DNA from: a virus
DNA length: 33,595 nt
IMG/VR virus record: IMGVR_UViG_3300025138_000171
Span: 1-33,595 of that record
Direction: 5' to 3' (one strand)
This document shows, piece after piece, positions 5,235 to 12,994 of the stretch (positions are counted from its first letter, which is position 1; each line of letters starts with the position of its first letter). The translations under genes and the position numbers were made by a program. The notes under the pieces were generated by a model. It was not told where the DNA came from, did not search any database, and was given only the letters and a program-made list of their open reading frames with translations.

Positions 5235-5272
5235 TGTGGTGGGGGGTTGAAAATCGGATGTGTCCACTGTCA

Positions 5273-5288
5273 CTGTGGTCTACCACAG
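5273..5288 (+). other. Short perfect hairpin
   Basis: CTGTGG, loop TCTA, CCACAG in the 119-base gap after the small terminase gene. It has no T run behind it, so it is not a classic terminator; it may shape or protect the transcript. Nothing else recognisable lies in this gap apart from an AT-rich stretch (TTTGATAATATTTTTTT) near 5321-5337. Confidence 0.4.
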
Positions 5289-5353
5289 ACGTTAGAGGTC
5301 AAAAAGGTTCGCACCCTAGTTTGATAATATTTTTTTAGTGAGAGGTTCGTCTT

Positions 5354-5611
5354 ATGTGTTTAGGTGGTGGAGCTAGTTATCCTGATCTTGGGCCGAGGGA
5401 TACCAGCAACGAGCTTATTGTTAGCAAGTACGAGCTTAGTGAAGAGAACAAGGCCAAGAACTTGAAGCGTTCTAAGTCTCTTGTTACCTTTAGTGACAAT
5501 GGCAATGGCGGTGGTGATGGTAGCGATGGTTTAGGTGCTGGCACTTCTGTTGGTGGCACTGAAGGTCTTGGAAGCATTGGCGATGCAAGCGGTGGGATGG
5601 CAAGAGTGTAA
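5354..5611 (+). CDS. MCLGGG protein A (gp7.3-like)
   Basis: An 85-residue protein beginning MCLGGGASYPDLGPRD. Its first six residues are identical to those of the protein at 8503, and its middle NLKRSKSLVTFSDNGNGGG resembles the basic, Ser/Gly-rich C-terminus of T7 gp7.3-type tail-assembly proteins. The C-terminal third is Gly-rich and probably disordered. GAGAGG lies before the start. It ends at the ATG of the DUF6321-like gene. A minor virion role is inferred from the resemblance to the second MCLGGG gene next to the portal. Confidence 0.6.
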   Translation: MCLGGGASYPDLGPRDTSNELIVSKYELSEENKAKNLKRSKSLVTFSDNGNGGGDGSDGLGAGTSVGGTEGLGSIGDASGGMARV

Positions 5612-5919
5612 TGGCACCTAGGACACCAGCATGGACAAGAAAAGAGGGAAAGAACCCAGCAGGTGGACTCAACGCTGCCGGACGCGCCTCTTACAAAGGC
5701 GGCACCCTCAAGGCCCCAGTAAAATCGGGGGACAACCCAAGAAGATCAAGCTTCCTATCGCGGATGGCGGGCAATAGCGGGCCGGAACGCGACTCGAAGG
5801 GCAAGCCCACACGCCTGTTACTCTCCCTGCGGGCGTGGGGTGCGTCATCTAAGTCTGATGCAAGGGCTAAAGCAAGGGCGATAAGCAAACGAAACAAAGC
5901 AAAGAAAGCGAGGGCGTGA
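5611..5919 (+). CDS. DUF6321-like small basic protein
   Basis: A 102-residue, very basic protein. AWTRKEGKNPAGGLNAAGRASY at 7-28 followed by GGTLKAPVKSGD, RRSSFLSRMAGNSGPERDSK and GKPTRLLLSLRAW is the pattern I associate with DUF6321, small phage proteins of unknown function. The C-terminus is a Lys/Arg/Ala tail. It overlaps both neighbours by a base or so (stop-start junctions), so the small genes from 5354 to 6930 are translated as a chain. Binding to DNA or to the packaging machinery is a guess from charge and place. Confidence 0.78.
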   Translation: MAPRTPAWTRKEGKNPAGGLNAAGRASYKGGTLKAPVKSGDNPRRSSFLSRMAGNSGPERDSKGKPTRLLLSLRAWGASSKSDARAKARAISKRNKAKKARA

Positions 5920-6044
5920 TGCCTAATGTAGCTGGTAAGAAGTTCCCATACACTAAGGCTGGTATGGCTGCTGCCAAGAAGATGGCAGAGAAAAACAAAG
6001 ACAAAAAGAAAAAGAAAAGCTTAATTGAAATCAAAAAGAGTTAG
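5919..6044 (+). CDS. 41-residue basic phage peptide
   Basis: A short gene below usual length limits. Its ATG overlaps the TGA of the gene before (ATGA-like junction). The product MPNVAGKKFPYTKAGMAAAK continues into a lysine-rich tail (KNKDKKKKK). The GKKFPYTKAGMAAAKK pattern recurs as a small protein in many phages. Function unknown; the charge suggests nucleic-acid contact. Confidence 0.72.
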   Translation: MPNVAGKKFPYTKAGMAAAKKMAEKNKDKKKKKSLIEIKKS

Positions 6045-6046
6045 TT

Positions 6047-6337
6047 ATGCCTTATCAATTCAATGATGGTGAGGTTTATGATGGGCCTATCATTACCCTG
6101 CCAGATGGACGTGTTGTTTCTGGTGCGACCTTTACGCCTGAGTCTAGGCGGCTTTATGAGGTTGAGGTTGTTCCCGAGCCTGTAGTTGTGGCTCAAGTAA
6201 CTGAGGCTGTAAGAGCAAGAGATGACAATGGAAGACTTGTTGGAGATGACAAGGCCACGCCCGAAGTCAATGAAGCTTGGGTTGGCGGCAAGGCCCCTAA
6301 GAAAAAAGCAGTAAGGAAAAAGAAAAGTGGCAGTTAA
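6047..6337 (+). CDS. Small hypothetical protein with basic tail
   Basis: A 96-residue protein. The first 40 residues (QFNDGEVYDGPIITLPDGRV) look like a small beta-rich fold; an acidic middle leads to a basic tail (KKKAVRKKKSG). It starts two bases after the stop of the 41-residue gene. No named family is recognised. It belongs to the chain of small proteins between the two terminase genes. Confidence 0.62.
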   Translation: MPYQFNDGEVYDGPIITLPDGRVVSGATFTPESRRLYEVEVVPEPVVVAQVTEAVRARDDNGRLVGDDKATPEVNEAWVGGKAPKKKAVRKKKSGS

Positions 6338-6494
6338 CGCAGCGGGTAATTACACCAAGCCAACTATGCGTAAGTCTTTATTCAATCGCATTAAGGCTGG
6401 GTCAAAAGGTGGTGGTGCTGGTCAGTGGTCAGCGCGTAAGGCGCAAATGCTTGCCAAGGCTTACAAAGCTAGAGGCGGGGGATATACGTCTTGA
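6327..6494 (+). CDS. 55-residue Gly/Lys-rich phage protein
   Basis: A short gene starting with GTG at 6327, overlapping the end of the gene before by 11 bases and the next by 4. The product contains NAAGNYTKPTMRKSLFNRIK, then GAGQWSARKAQMLAKAYKAR and GGGYTS. AGNYTKP..R..LF..IKAGSKGG..GQWSARKAQ is a well-conserved signature among small phage and bacterial proteins of unknown role. Conservation of the pattern makes this a real gene in spite of its size. Confidence 0.78.
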   Translation: MAVNAAGNYTKPTMRKSLFNRIKAGSKGGGAGQWSARKAQMLAKAYKARGGGYTS

Positions 6495-6739
6495 AGAAGC
6501 CGCAAAAGTCTTTAGTCAACTGGACTAATCAAAAGTGGAGAACCAAGAGTGGAAAGCCATCTACTCAAGGGCCAAAAGCCACAGGCGAAAGGTATCTTCC
6601 TGCCAGAGCCATCAAAGCGTTATCGGCGCAGGAATATGCAAAGACCACTGCTGCTAAAAGAAAAGGACGTGCGGCTGGTAAGCAGTTCGTCAGCCAGCCT
6701 AAAAAGGTACGAGATAAAGTGAAGACATACCGCACATGA
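6491..6739 (+). CDS. DUF5872-like protein
   Basis: An 82-residue protein with a TTG start that overlaps the previous stop. WTNQKWRTKSGKPSTQGPKA and TGERYLPARAIKALSAQEYA and KRKGRAAGKQFVSQPKKV match the layout of DUF5872. Proteins of this family and the preceding GNYTKP type are often side by side in phage genomes. Function unknown; very basic. It joins the next gene through an ATGA junction. Confidence 0.78.
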   Translation: MKKPQKSLVNWTNQKWRTKSGKPSTQGPKATGERYLPARAIKALSAQEYAKTTAAKRKGRAAGKQFVSQPKKVRDKVKTYRT

Positions 6740-6930
6740 GTTTTATGCACACCCTTAAAAAAGAAGAGCGTGACGCATTACGCATTGTCGTAAAGAAGGT
6801 TCACCTAGCTCATCATCCAAAAGAATTTTGCACTGACCGAGAAGCTGACAAGGTTATTGCTGTTATAGGCCCAGAGATTGTTGAGCGAATGATTAAGTTT
6901 GGCAAGGATCACAAGGTTGACCAACTTTAA
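6736..6930 (+). CDS. Small hypothetical protein before large terminase
   Basis: A 64-residue helical protein with HLAHHPKEFCTDREADKVIA and VIGPEIVERMIKFGKD. It starts at an ATGA junction (a second ATG four codons in is possible) and overlaps the large terminase gene by 32 bases. I do not recognise a named family, though the HPKEFCTDREAD..IA..GPE motif looks conserved rather than random. Its coupling to the terminase suggests a packaging-related or merely co-expressed role. Confidence 0.65.
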   Translation: MSFMHTLKKEERDALRIVVKKVHLAHHPKEFCTDREADKVIAVIGPEIVERMIKFGKDHKVDQL

Positions 6931-8437
6931 ATACAAGCCTGATGGCGAAGTCTTAAAATCATTTATGAAAGATAGTAACTTCTTTCGTGGTATTCGCGGC
7001 CCTGTTGGTTCTGGCAAATCTGTTGCTTGTTGCGTTGAGGTGTTCCGCAGAGCGTTGCAGCAAGAGCCAAACAAAGATGGCATCAGGCGTAGCAGGTGGG
7101 CAATTATTCGTAATACCAACCCGCAGCTTAGAACCACTACAATAAAAACTTGGCTGGATTGGTTCCCCGAAGATGATTGGGGCAGGTTCCACTGGTCAGT
7201 TCCATATACTCATCACATAAAGAAAGCAGACTTAGAGCTTGAGGTTATCTTCCTAGCCCTTGATAGGCCAGAAGATGTAAAGAAACTTCTGTCTCTTGAG
7301 CTTACTGGCATCTGGATTAACGAGGCTAGGGAAATACCTAAGTCAATTATTGATGCATGTACTATGCGTGTTGGTCGATTCCCTTCTATGCGTGAGGGTG
7401 GGCCTAGCTGGTCTGGTGTTATAGCAGATACCAATGCGCCAGAAGAAGATCACTGGTGGCCTATTATGTCTGGTGAGGTTCCTGTGCCTGACCATATTCC
7501 TATTGAGCAAGCAAGAATGCTAGTTAAGCCTGACAATTGGAACTTCTATACCCAGCCCTCTGGAATGGATGAAGTAAAAGATGAGCAGGGTAATGTTATT
7601 GACTACAAGTCAAATGCAAAAGCTGAAAATCACAGCAACATGTTAAAGACCTACTATACAAATTTAGTAAGGGGTAAGACAAAAAGCTGGATTGATGTCT
7701 ATGTAATGAATAGATTAGGTGCAATCCAAGAAGGAAAGCCTGTATACGGAATGTTTGCTGCTGATATGCACATAGCTAAAGAGCCTGTACCCATTGCAGA
7801 TGGTGTGCCTTTGTACATTGGTATTGACTTTGGACTTACCCCTGCTGCTGTGTTTGGTCAGAAGGTGCGTGGACGCTGGCTTATACAGTCAGAGATTGTA
7901 GCGATTGACATGGGCATAGTTAGGTTTGCAGAACTGCTACGCCAAGAGATAGCCACACGATTTGCACACTTAGATGTACACATTTACGGCGATCCGGCTG
8001 GAGATTTCCGCGCACAGACTGACGAAGACACACCATTCCGCATACTTAGAGGTGCTGGTTTGAGGGCAACACCTGCCCCAAGCAATTCTGTTGATCTTAG
8101 ATTAGAAGCTGTATCGTCTTACTTAAATAAAATGGCAGACGGAAAGCCAGCATTTATGATTGATAGACGCTGCCCTACACTTATTAAAGGATTTGAGGGC
8201 GGGTATTCTTACAAACGCATACAGGTTTCTGGCGAAAGATATGATGACAAGCCAGATAAGAACATGTATTCGCATATACATGACGCTCTTCAGTACCTAA
8301 TGTTAGGGGCTGGTGAAGGCCGACAGCTTATATCAGGGCAGAAACCAGCGGTTGCTTTTAATGCAAAGGTTGATTTTGATGTCTTTAGAAAGAAACCAAA
8401 GGGTAGACAACGACAGGGTTTGTGGGCAAGGATGTAA
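6899..8437 (+). CDS. terL: Terminase large subunit
   Basis: A 512-residue T7 gp19-like packaging motor. The ATPase half has a Walker A motif GPVGSGKS at 34-41 and a Walker B segment GIWINEARE at 137-145 with the catalytic Glu at 142. The RNase H-like nuclease half begins IGIDFGLTP (D310), then YGDPAGDFR (D365), and HIHDALQYLM near 456-465 supplies the late Asp. It pumps DNA into the prohead and cuts the concatemer. The start is TTG at 6899, inside the end of the preceding gene; another TTG lies six codons downstream (6917), and the conserved sequence begins about there. Full length for the family. Confidence 0.96.
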   Translation: MARITRLTNFKYKPDGEVLKSFMKDSNFFRGIRGPVGSGKSVACCVEVFRRALQQEPNKDGIRRSRWAIIRNTNPQLRTTTIKTWLDWFPEDDWGRFHWSVPYTHHIKKADLELEVIFLALDRPEDVKKLLSLELTGIWINEAREIPKSIIDACTMRVGRFPSMREGGPSWSGVIADTNAPEEDHWWPIMSGEVPVPDHIPIEQARMLVKPDNWNFYTQPSGMDEVKDEQGNVIDYKSNAKAENHSNMLKTYYTNLVRGKTKSWIDVYVMNRLGAIQEGKPVYGMFAADMHIAKEPVPIADGVPLYIGIDFGLTPAAVFGQKVRGRWLIQSEIVAIDMGIVRFAELLRQEIATRFAHLDVHIYGDPAGDFRAQTDEDTPFRILRGAGLRATPAPSNSVDLRLEAVSSYLNKMADGKPAFMIDRRCPTLIKGFEGGYSYKRIQVSGERYDDKPDKNMYSHIHDALQYLMLGAGEGRQLISGQKPAVAFNAKVDFDVFRKKPKGRQRQGLWARM

Positions 8438-8448
8438 ATTGTGCGTTG
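8438..8448 (+). promoter_or_regulatory. TTGTGCGTTG motif, copy 2 (before gp7.3/portal)
   Basis: ATTGTGCGTTGCGTT begins right after the large terminase stop, 65 bases before the next start. TTGTGCGTTGCGTT is shared letter for letter with the copy at 11751. A TATATT (8474-8479) downstream could serve as a -10 element, but no good -35 is in register with it. Confidence 0.4.
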
Positions 8449-8502
8449 CGTTCTTGTTTGTTTTGTGAGTATTTATATTAAATCATTATAAGGAGACTTG
8501 CT

Positions 8503-8718
8503 ATGTGTTTAGGAGGAGGCAGTAAGCCACCACCACCTGATAAAGCTGCTGAAGCTGAACAGGAACAAAAAAGAGAAGAAGCTATTGCTGATAAAAAAGA
8601 AATTAAGCAAGATGCTTTAGAGGAAACAGTAGCCAGACGCAAAGGCGGCACAGGTAGACGCTCCCTTATTAAAGGTTCTGGCGGTGGAATGGGTTTTTAT
8701 AATAAGTATCTTTCATGA
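8503..8718 (+). CDS. T7 gp7.3-like small virion or tail-assembly protein
   Basis: A 71-residue protein starting MCLGGGSKPPPPDK, with a charged helical middle and the C-terminus RRKGGTGRRSLIKGSGGGMG. That ending mirrors the basic Lys/Arg-Ser-Leu then SGGG ending of T7 gp7.3, and the gene sits directly before the portal just as in T7, so both sequence and order support the call. In T7 gp7.3 is a minor virion component needed for adsorption or tail assembly. An AAGGAG site lies seven bases before the ATG; the stop overlaps the portal start. It shares its first six residues with the protein at 5354. Confidence 0.68.
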   Translation: MCLGGGSKPPPPDKAAEAEQEQKREEAIADKKEIKQDALEETVARRKGGTGRRSLIKGSGGGMGFYNKYLS

Positions 8719-10298
8719 TTTCATCTATCGGAAATGACTCTAGCTCTTATAGCGATGACAAAATTGCTACCTTGTACTTAAAAAAGTATGAGACAGCAAA
8801 AACTTTGCGTGAGAATTTTGTGCCTTTGTTTGAAGAGTGTTACGAATACTCACTACCACAGAGGGAATCTTTCTATGCGGAAAGCGTTGGTCAACGTAGA
8901 GATGATAAAATCTTCGATGAAACGGCTGTGGTGGGAGTGCAAGAATTTGCCTCGCGTTTGCAGCAGGGCTTGGTTCCTAATTTTGCTAGATGGGCAGATT
9001 TTACTGCGGGTTCTGAAGTCCCGAAAGAACAAAAAGATGAAATCAATAATGAGCTTGATGAAGTCACAGAGTATGTATTTGAAGTTATCCAAAACTCTAA
9101 CTTTGGTCAGGAAGTCCACGAATCGTTTATGGACTTGGCGGTAGGCACAGGCGTTCTTGCTGTGTCTGAGGGTGACGCTATACACCCTGTAATGTTTTCC
9201 GCAATACCACTGCCTCATGTTGTACTCGATACAGGGCCAGATGACGCTATAGATCATGTGTATCGTGAGCGTCAGGCTAGGTTTTCTGACATTGAACACA
9301 TGTACCCTCAAGCAACATTAAGTCAAAAGATTCTTGAAAAGGTCAGCAAGACCCCTGACGAGAAAACAAAAATCCTTGAGATAGTATGCAAAGATTATAC
9401 TGTAAAAAATGAAGACGCTTATTTATTTTATGCCATTGAAATGTCTACAAAACAAATAATTAAATCAGATACTTATAGAGGCGTAGGTTCAAATCCATTT
9501 ATATGTTTTCGCTGGTCTAAGTGTAGTGGAGAAGTTTATGGGCGTGGCCCTTTAATCAACGCTCTTAGTGCAATTAAAACCACTAATCTCACTATTGAGT
9601 TAATCCTTGAGAATGCACAAATGGCAATCTCAGGCATTTATCAAATGGATGATGACGGTGTTATTAACCCAGATACTATTAATCTTGTTCCCGGAACGGT
9701 CATACCAAAAGCCCCGAACTCTATGGGTTTGCAGCCCATTAAAGCTGCTGGCTCTTTTGATGTTGCTAATCTTGTTTTATCTGATATGCGCTTAAACATT
9801 AAACGAGCTTTGTACAATGACATGCTTGGTAATCCTGACAGAACCCCTGCTAGTGCAACAGAAGTTACAGAGCGTATGGCAGATTTGTCACGACGTATTG
9901 GTTCTGCTTTTGGACGATTACAAGCTGAGTTAGTACAACCTGTACTACAGCGCGTAGTTTACATACTTAAAAAACAAGGACGCATTGAACTTCCTACTAT
10001 TAATGGCAGAGAAGTTAAGGTTCGTTCTGTATCACCACTTGCACAGGCTCAAGCGAACCAAGACATTTCCTCCGTTGCACGTTTCCTAGAGCTTGTGCAG
10101 GGAAGATTCGGGCCTGAGTTAACTAACATACTTATCAACTCTGAAGAAACTGCGGCATATCTTGCTAACAAGTTTGGTGTTCCTGACAACTTAGTGCGAG
10201 ATTTAGAAGAGAGAAAGCAGCTTGTAGCTATGGCACAGCAGATGGCACAGCAGCAACAACAGCAGCAAATGATGGGACAAGCCCCACCACAGGAGTAA
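8715..10298 (+). CDS. Portal protein (head-tail connector)
   Basis: A 527-residue T7 gp8-like connector. Typical segments are YSLPQRESFY and DETAVVGVQEFASRLQQGLV near the N-terminus, FICFRWSKCSGEVYGRGPLI in the stem and wing region, and the long C-terminal helical part with NPDRTPASATEVTERMADLS. Twelve copies form the ring through which DNA enters and leaves. The C-terminus ends in a Gln tract (MAQQMAQQQQQQQ), probably flexible. The length is normal for podovirus portals. It begins at an ATGA junction with the gp7.3-like gene. Confidence 0.95.
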   Translation: MISSIGNDSSSYSDDKIATLYLKKYETAKTLRENFVPLFEECYEYSLPQRESFYAESVGQRRDDKIFDETAVVGVQEFASRLQQGLVPNFARWADFTAGSEVPKEQKDEINNELDEVTEYVFEVIQNSNFGQEVHESFMDLAVGTGVLAVSEGDAIHPVMFSAIPLPHVVLDTGPDDAIDHVYRERQARFSDIEHMYPQATLSQKILEKVSKTPDEKTKILEIVCKDYTVKNEDAYLFYAIEMSTKQIIKSDTYRGVGSNPFICFRWSKCSGEVYGRGPLINALSAIKTTNLTIELILENAQMAISGIYQMDDDGVINPDTINLVPGTVIPKAPNSMGLQPIKAAGSFDVANLVLSDMRLNIKRALYNDMLGNPDRTPASATEVTERMADLSRRIGSAFGRLQAELVQPVLQRVVYILKKQGRIELPTINGREVKVRSVSPLAQAQANQDISSVARFLELVQGRFGPELTNILINSEETAAYLANKFGVPDNLVRDLEERKQLVAMAQQMAQQQQQQQMMGQAPPQE

Positions 10299-10301
10299 TG
10301 A

Positions 10302-10571
10302 TTGGCGAAAAACAATAATGCCTTTATAGGTGTTGACGGATTTCATCGTAATCAGAGTGAAGACGCAAAAATAAGCATAAACACAGCAGCATTATTTGGA
10401 ACTGAACTTGGTCAAGAGGTTCTTAAATATTTGCGTTCCATAACAATAGAGTTAGTCAATGGCCCAGCAGTAACTGATGGTGAGCTAAGACATGTAGAAG
10501 GCCAAAGATATTTGATTGGCCTAATAGAAACTCGTATCAAACATGCACACAAGGTGAAAAACAATGTCTGA
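10302..10571 (+). CDS. Bbp19-like small structural protein
   Basis: An 89-residue protein with a TTG start, chosen because AGGAG precedes it by six bases and the frame continues into a conserved-looking body. AALFGTELGQEVLKYLRSIT and later VEGQRYLIGLIETRIKHAH resemble Bbp19-type proteins, small helical proteins encoded between portal and scaffold in many podoviruses. Function not established; a part in head assembly is inferred from place. It overlaps the scaffold gene by eight bases. Confidence 0.6.
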   Translation: MAKNNNAFIGVDGFHRNQSEDAKISINTAALFGTELGQEVLKYLRSITIELVNGPAVTDGELRHVEGQRYLIGLIETRIKHAHKVKNNV

Positions 10572-11301
10572 AGAACAGCAAGCTGAAGCACCAGCAGAAT
10601 CCGAAGTAGTTACCGAAGGTGGCGACCCTTTACTTGCAGATGCTACTCCTAGTGAGCGTCCTGCTTGGTTGCCAGAAAAGTTTGCAACACCAGAAGCTAT
10701 GGTTGAGTCCTACTCAAATCTTGAATCTAGTCTTGGAAACAAAGAAGAAAGCGTAAAAGCAAACCTTATAGAAGAGCTTGAGAAAGAGGCTTACGCTAAT
10801 CGTCCTAATGAAGTAGGCGATTATGTTTTGCCAGAAGTTATAGACGAATCTCAAGCAGCAGAAAATCCTTTACTTAGCTGGTGGGCTAATCACGCATTTG
10901 AAAATGGATTTAGCCAAGACGAGTTTGCCGAAGGCATTAAGATGTATGCAGACGCTGTAGGCTCTGATGGGCCTGACTATGATACAGAAGTAGCAAGGCT
11001 TGGAGACAACTCCGCTGCAAGAACAGAAGCTGTAGGATTGTTTGCAGAGCGATTCTTTTCTAAGGCTGAGTTGCCAGCTATAGAACGGATGTGTGAAACA
11101 GCAGATGGCGTTATGGCTATCGAACGTATCATGGAAAGCATGAAGCAGTCAGGGCCAGCAAGCACATCTCAACCTGTTGCACAAGTAAACGAGGCAGAAC
11201 TAAAGTCTATGATGCTTGACCCTAGATGGCACGATCCATCTAAGCGTGATCCAGCTTTTGTTAAAAAAGTAGAAGATGGGTTTAAGACTCTTTATGGATA
11301 A
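10564..11301 (+). CDS. Capsid scaffolding protein
   Basis: A 245-residue, strongly acidic protein. The disordered acidic N-terminus leads to RPAWLPEKFATPEAMVESYS and NLESSLG, the hallmark of T7 gp9-type scaffolds (P-WLP-KF, then a Y-x-LE segment), with a helical, basic C-terminus (HDPSKRDPAFVKKVEDGFK) of the kind that contacts the coat protein. It guides capsid assembly and leaves before DNA is packaged. Its place between portal and capsid genes is canonical. Confidence 0.85.
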   Translation: MSEEQQAEAPAESEVVTEGGDPLLADATPSERPAWLPEKFATPEAMVESYSNLESSLGNKEESVKANLIEELEKEAYANRPNEVGDYVLPEVIDESQAAENPLLSWWANHAFENGFSQDEFAEGIKMYADAVGSDGPDYDTEVARLGDNSAARTEAVGLFAERFFSKAELPAIERMCETADGVMAIERIMESMKQSGPASTSQPVAQVNEAELKSMMLDPRWHDPSKRDPAFVKKVEDGFKTLYG

Positions 11302-11308
11302 GGAGCTT

Positions 11309-11815
11309 ATGCGTATTGGTAGGCTTTCGTTAGTTAATAGTGTGCCAGAACATGCTGAAAGAATCTGTGACTATCTAAGGTTTAATGACCGCAGAGAGTG
11401 TATGATATATGGCGCAACACCACTAGAGGCTCTTACTGAGCCTTTAGTTATTAGTGGAGCAAAAACATTTACACTAAAATTAGACAATGAGCCTATTGCT
11501 ATGACAGGCAATGTGCCGATTGAAGATGGCTGTGGGCGTATATGGATGCTTGGAACTGGTGCTATTAATAATAACTTTCGTCCATTTCTAAGAGGATGCC
11601 GAGGTGTAATTAATCTACTGCAAGAAGGTTATCACTCATTGGAAAATTATGTTCCTGTAGATCATCATGAGACAATAATGTGGCTTGCTTGGTGCGGATT
11701 TACTTTTGACGATGACACCCATGAGGTGTGCGGTCATAAGATGATGCGTTTTGTGCGTTGCGTTAATGAAAAAAATAATGTCTATTATCTTGATAAACGG
11801 CCTGTAATACACTGA
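11309..11815 (+). CDS. gp13-like / DUF2833 GNAT-fold protein
   Basis: A 168-residue protein resembling T7 gp13 and its DUF2833 relatives, which have an acetyltransferase-like fold. Visible cues are GCGRIWMLGT, FRPFLRGCRGVINLL and ENYVPVDHHETIMWLAWCGF, the last matching the neutral 'aligned residue then WL-x-x-CGF' ending of such folds. The start at 11309 begins the conserved part, but its AAGGAG is only three bases upstream; in-frame ATGs at 11294 and 11276 are alternatives that overlap the scaffold gene. In T7 gp13 helps assemble the internal core. Enzymatic activity is not implied. Confidence 0.65.
   Translation: MRIGRLSLVNSVPEHAERICDYLRFNDRRECMIYGATPLEALTEPLVISGAKTFTLKLDNEPIAMTGNVPIEDGCGRIWMLGTGAINNNFRPFLRGCRGVINLLQEGYHSLENYVPVDHHETIMWLAWCGFTFDDDTHEVCGHKMMRFVRCVNEKNNVYYLDKRPVIH
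11751..11764 (+). promoter_or_regulatory. TTGTGCGTTG motif, copy 3 (inside gp13-like gene)
   Basis: TTGTGCGTTGCGTT is identical over 14 bases to the copy at 8439-8452. It lies within the end of the gp13-like gene, 140 bases before the capsid start. A TATTAT (11783-11788) follows TTGCGT by 19 bases, giving a weak sigma70-like arrangement. Confidence 0.35.
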
Positions 11816-11833
11816 GCGACCCGCAAGGACAAT

Positions 11834-11842
11834 TGCTATGAT
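11834..11842 (+). promoter_or_regulatory. Possible extended -10 promoter before major capsid gene
   Basis: TGCTATGAT is an extended -10 element (TGn followed by TATGAT, 5 of 6). No convincing -35 lies upstream, which extended -10 promoters can do without. A start near 11849 gives a leader of about 55 bases with an AAGGA site before the capsid ATG. Extra expression of the capsid gene would make sense. Confidence 0.35.
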
Positions 11843-11903
11843 GCTGTTAAGCAGATAACCGCAGAGAATGTAACTCAACAACCTTAAAGAGAAGGACTGT
11901 AAA

Positions 11904-12716
11904 ATGGCGAATACAATTGACACCGCCTTTATTAAACAGTTTGAATCAGAGGTTCACATGGCTTATCAGCGCATGGGTTCTAAATTGCGGAACACTGTAC
12001 GCACAGTAAGCAATGTGGCTGGATCAGTAGTACGATTCCAAAAAATCGGTGCTGGCTCTGCTTCAACTAAATCACGCAACGGTATGGTAACTCCTATGGA
12101 GTTGGCGCATACAACCGTAGAAGCAACAATGTCTGACTTCTATGCTGCCGAGTATATCGACAAGCTAGACGAACTGAAGACAAACATTGATGAGCGTCAA
12201 GCTGTAGCTAAGTCTGCTGCTGCTGCTCTAGGTCGTAAGACTGATGAAATCCTTATTACAGCAATGGACGCTGGTGCTAACTCAACACAGATTAGTGCAA
12301 CTGGTGCAGCCGTTACTAAGGCAAATCTTCTGACTGTCTTTGAGACTTTTGGTTCCGCTAACATCCCAGAAGATGGTGGACGCTACATTGCAATGCATCC
12401 AGCAGGTTATGCTGACTTGTTTGCAATCAATGAGTTTGCATCTTCAGACTTTGTTGGTGAGCAAAATCTACCATTCGCTGGTGGAATGACCATGAAAGAA
12501 TTTCTTGGCTTCAAGATTTTCTCTACATCTGCTGTAACTGGTGGCAAAAACATGTGCTACCACACATCTGCTGTAGGACTTGGCATTACTGCTGATGTTT
12601 CAACTGAGCTAAACTACGTTCCTGAGAAGGTAGCGCACCTAGCGACATCAATGATGTCTATGGGTTCTGCTGTCATTGATGCCAACGGAGTTTATGAACT
12701 GCTAGATAATAACTAG
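11904..12716 (+). CDS. Major capsid protein
   Basis: A 270-residue protein placed directly after the scaffold and gp13-like genes. It has the long helix and E-loop-like opening (EVHMAYQRMGSKLRNTVRTV), ATMSDFYAAEYIDKLDELKT, a run of helical spine (RQAVAKSAAAALGRKTDEIL) and the P-domain-like IPEDGGRYIAMHPAGYADL segment seen in coat proteins of T7-like marine phages. It is shorter than the T7 coat protein (345 residues). It starts after an AAGGA site, in a 90-base gap that holds a possible promoter. The position and these segments make the call firm, although I cannot show the HK97 fold directly. Confidence 0.87.
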   Translation: MANTIDTAFIKQFESEVHMAYQRMGSKLRNTVRTVSNVAGSVVRFQKIGAGSASTKSRNGMVTPMELAHTTVEATMSDFYAAEYIDKLDELKTNIDERQAVAKSAAAALGRKTDEILITAMDAGANSTQISATGAAVTKANLLTVFETFGSANIPEDGGRYIAMHPAGYADLFAINEFASSDFVGEQNLPFAGGMTMKEFLGFKIFSTSAVTGGKNMCYHTSAVGLGITADVSTELNYVPEKVAHLATSMMSMGSAVIDANGVYELLDNN

Positions 12717-12730
12717 AAAGGGGATTAGAA

Positions 12731-12994
12731 ATGGCATACGCAGCATCTGGTCTTACTCGTCTTGCAGGGGCATCCAATGGCAACTTGTGGTTTTACACTA
12801 CCGCAGATGCTATTGCCGCTGTAAACTCAGAAGGTTATTTTAATACCGCAGCAAACATGCTTAATGTTCGTGATGTTATTATGGTAGCCGATACAAACAC
12901 ACCAACAACAAGTTTTGTTAGTGTGCTTTCTAATACTGGTTCCGTTGTAGATGTATCTAATGGTACAGCTATAGCTGAAACAGATTCAGACTAA
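12731..12994 (+). CDS. Probable capsid decoration protein
   Basis: An 87-residue protein immediately after the capsid gene. LTRLAGASNGNLWFYTTADA then NSEGYFNTAANMLNVRDVIM is a pattern shared with small proteins next to capsid genes in several marine podoviruses (a WFYTT-DA-x-x-V-x-x-EGYF motif). A surface decoration or head-fibre role is the usual guess. AAAGGGG stands before the ATG. Its stop overlaps the ribosome site that, through a hairpin, appears to serve the next gene. Confidence 0.55.
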   Translation: MAYAASGLTRLAGASNGNLWFYTTADAIAAVNSEGYFNTAANMLNVRDVIMVADTNTPTTSFVSVLSNTGSVVDVSNGTAIAETDSD

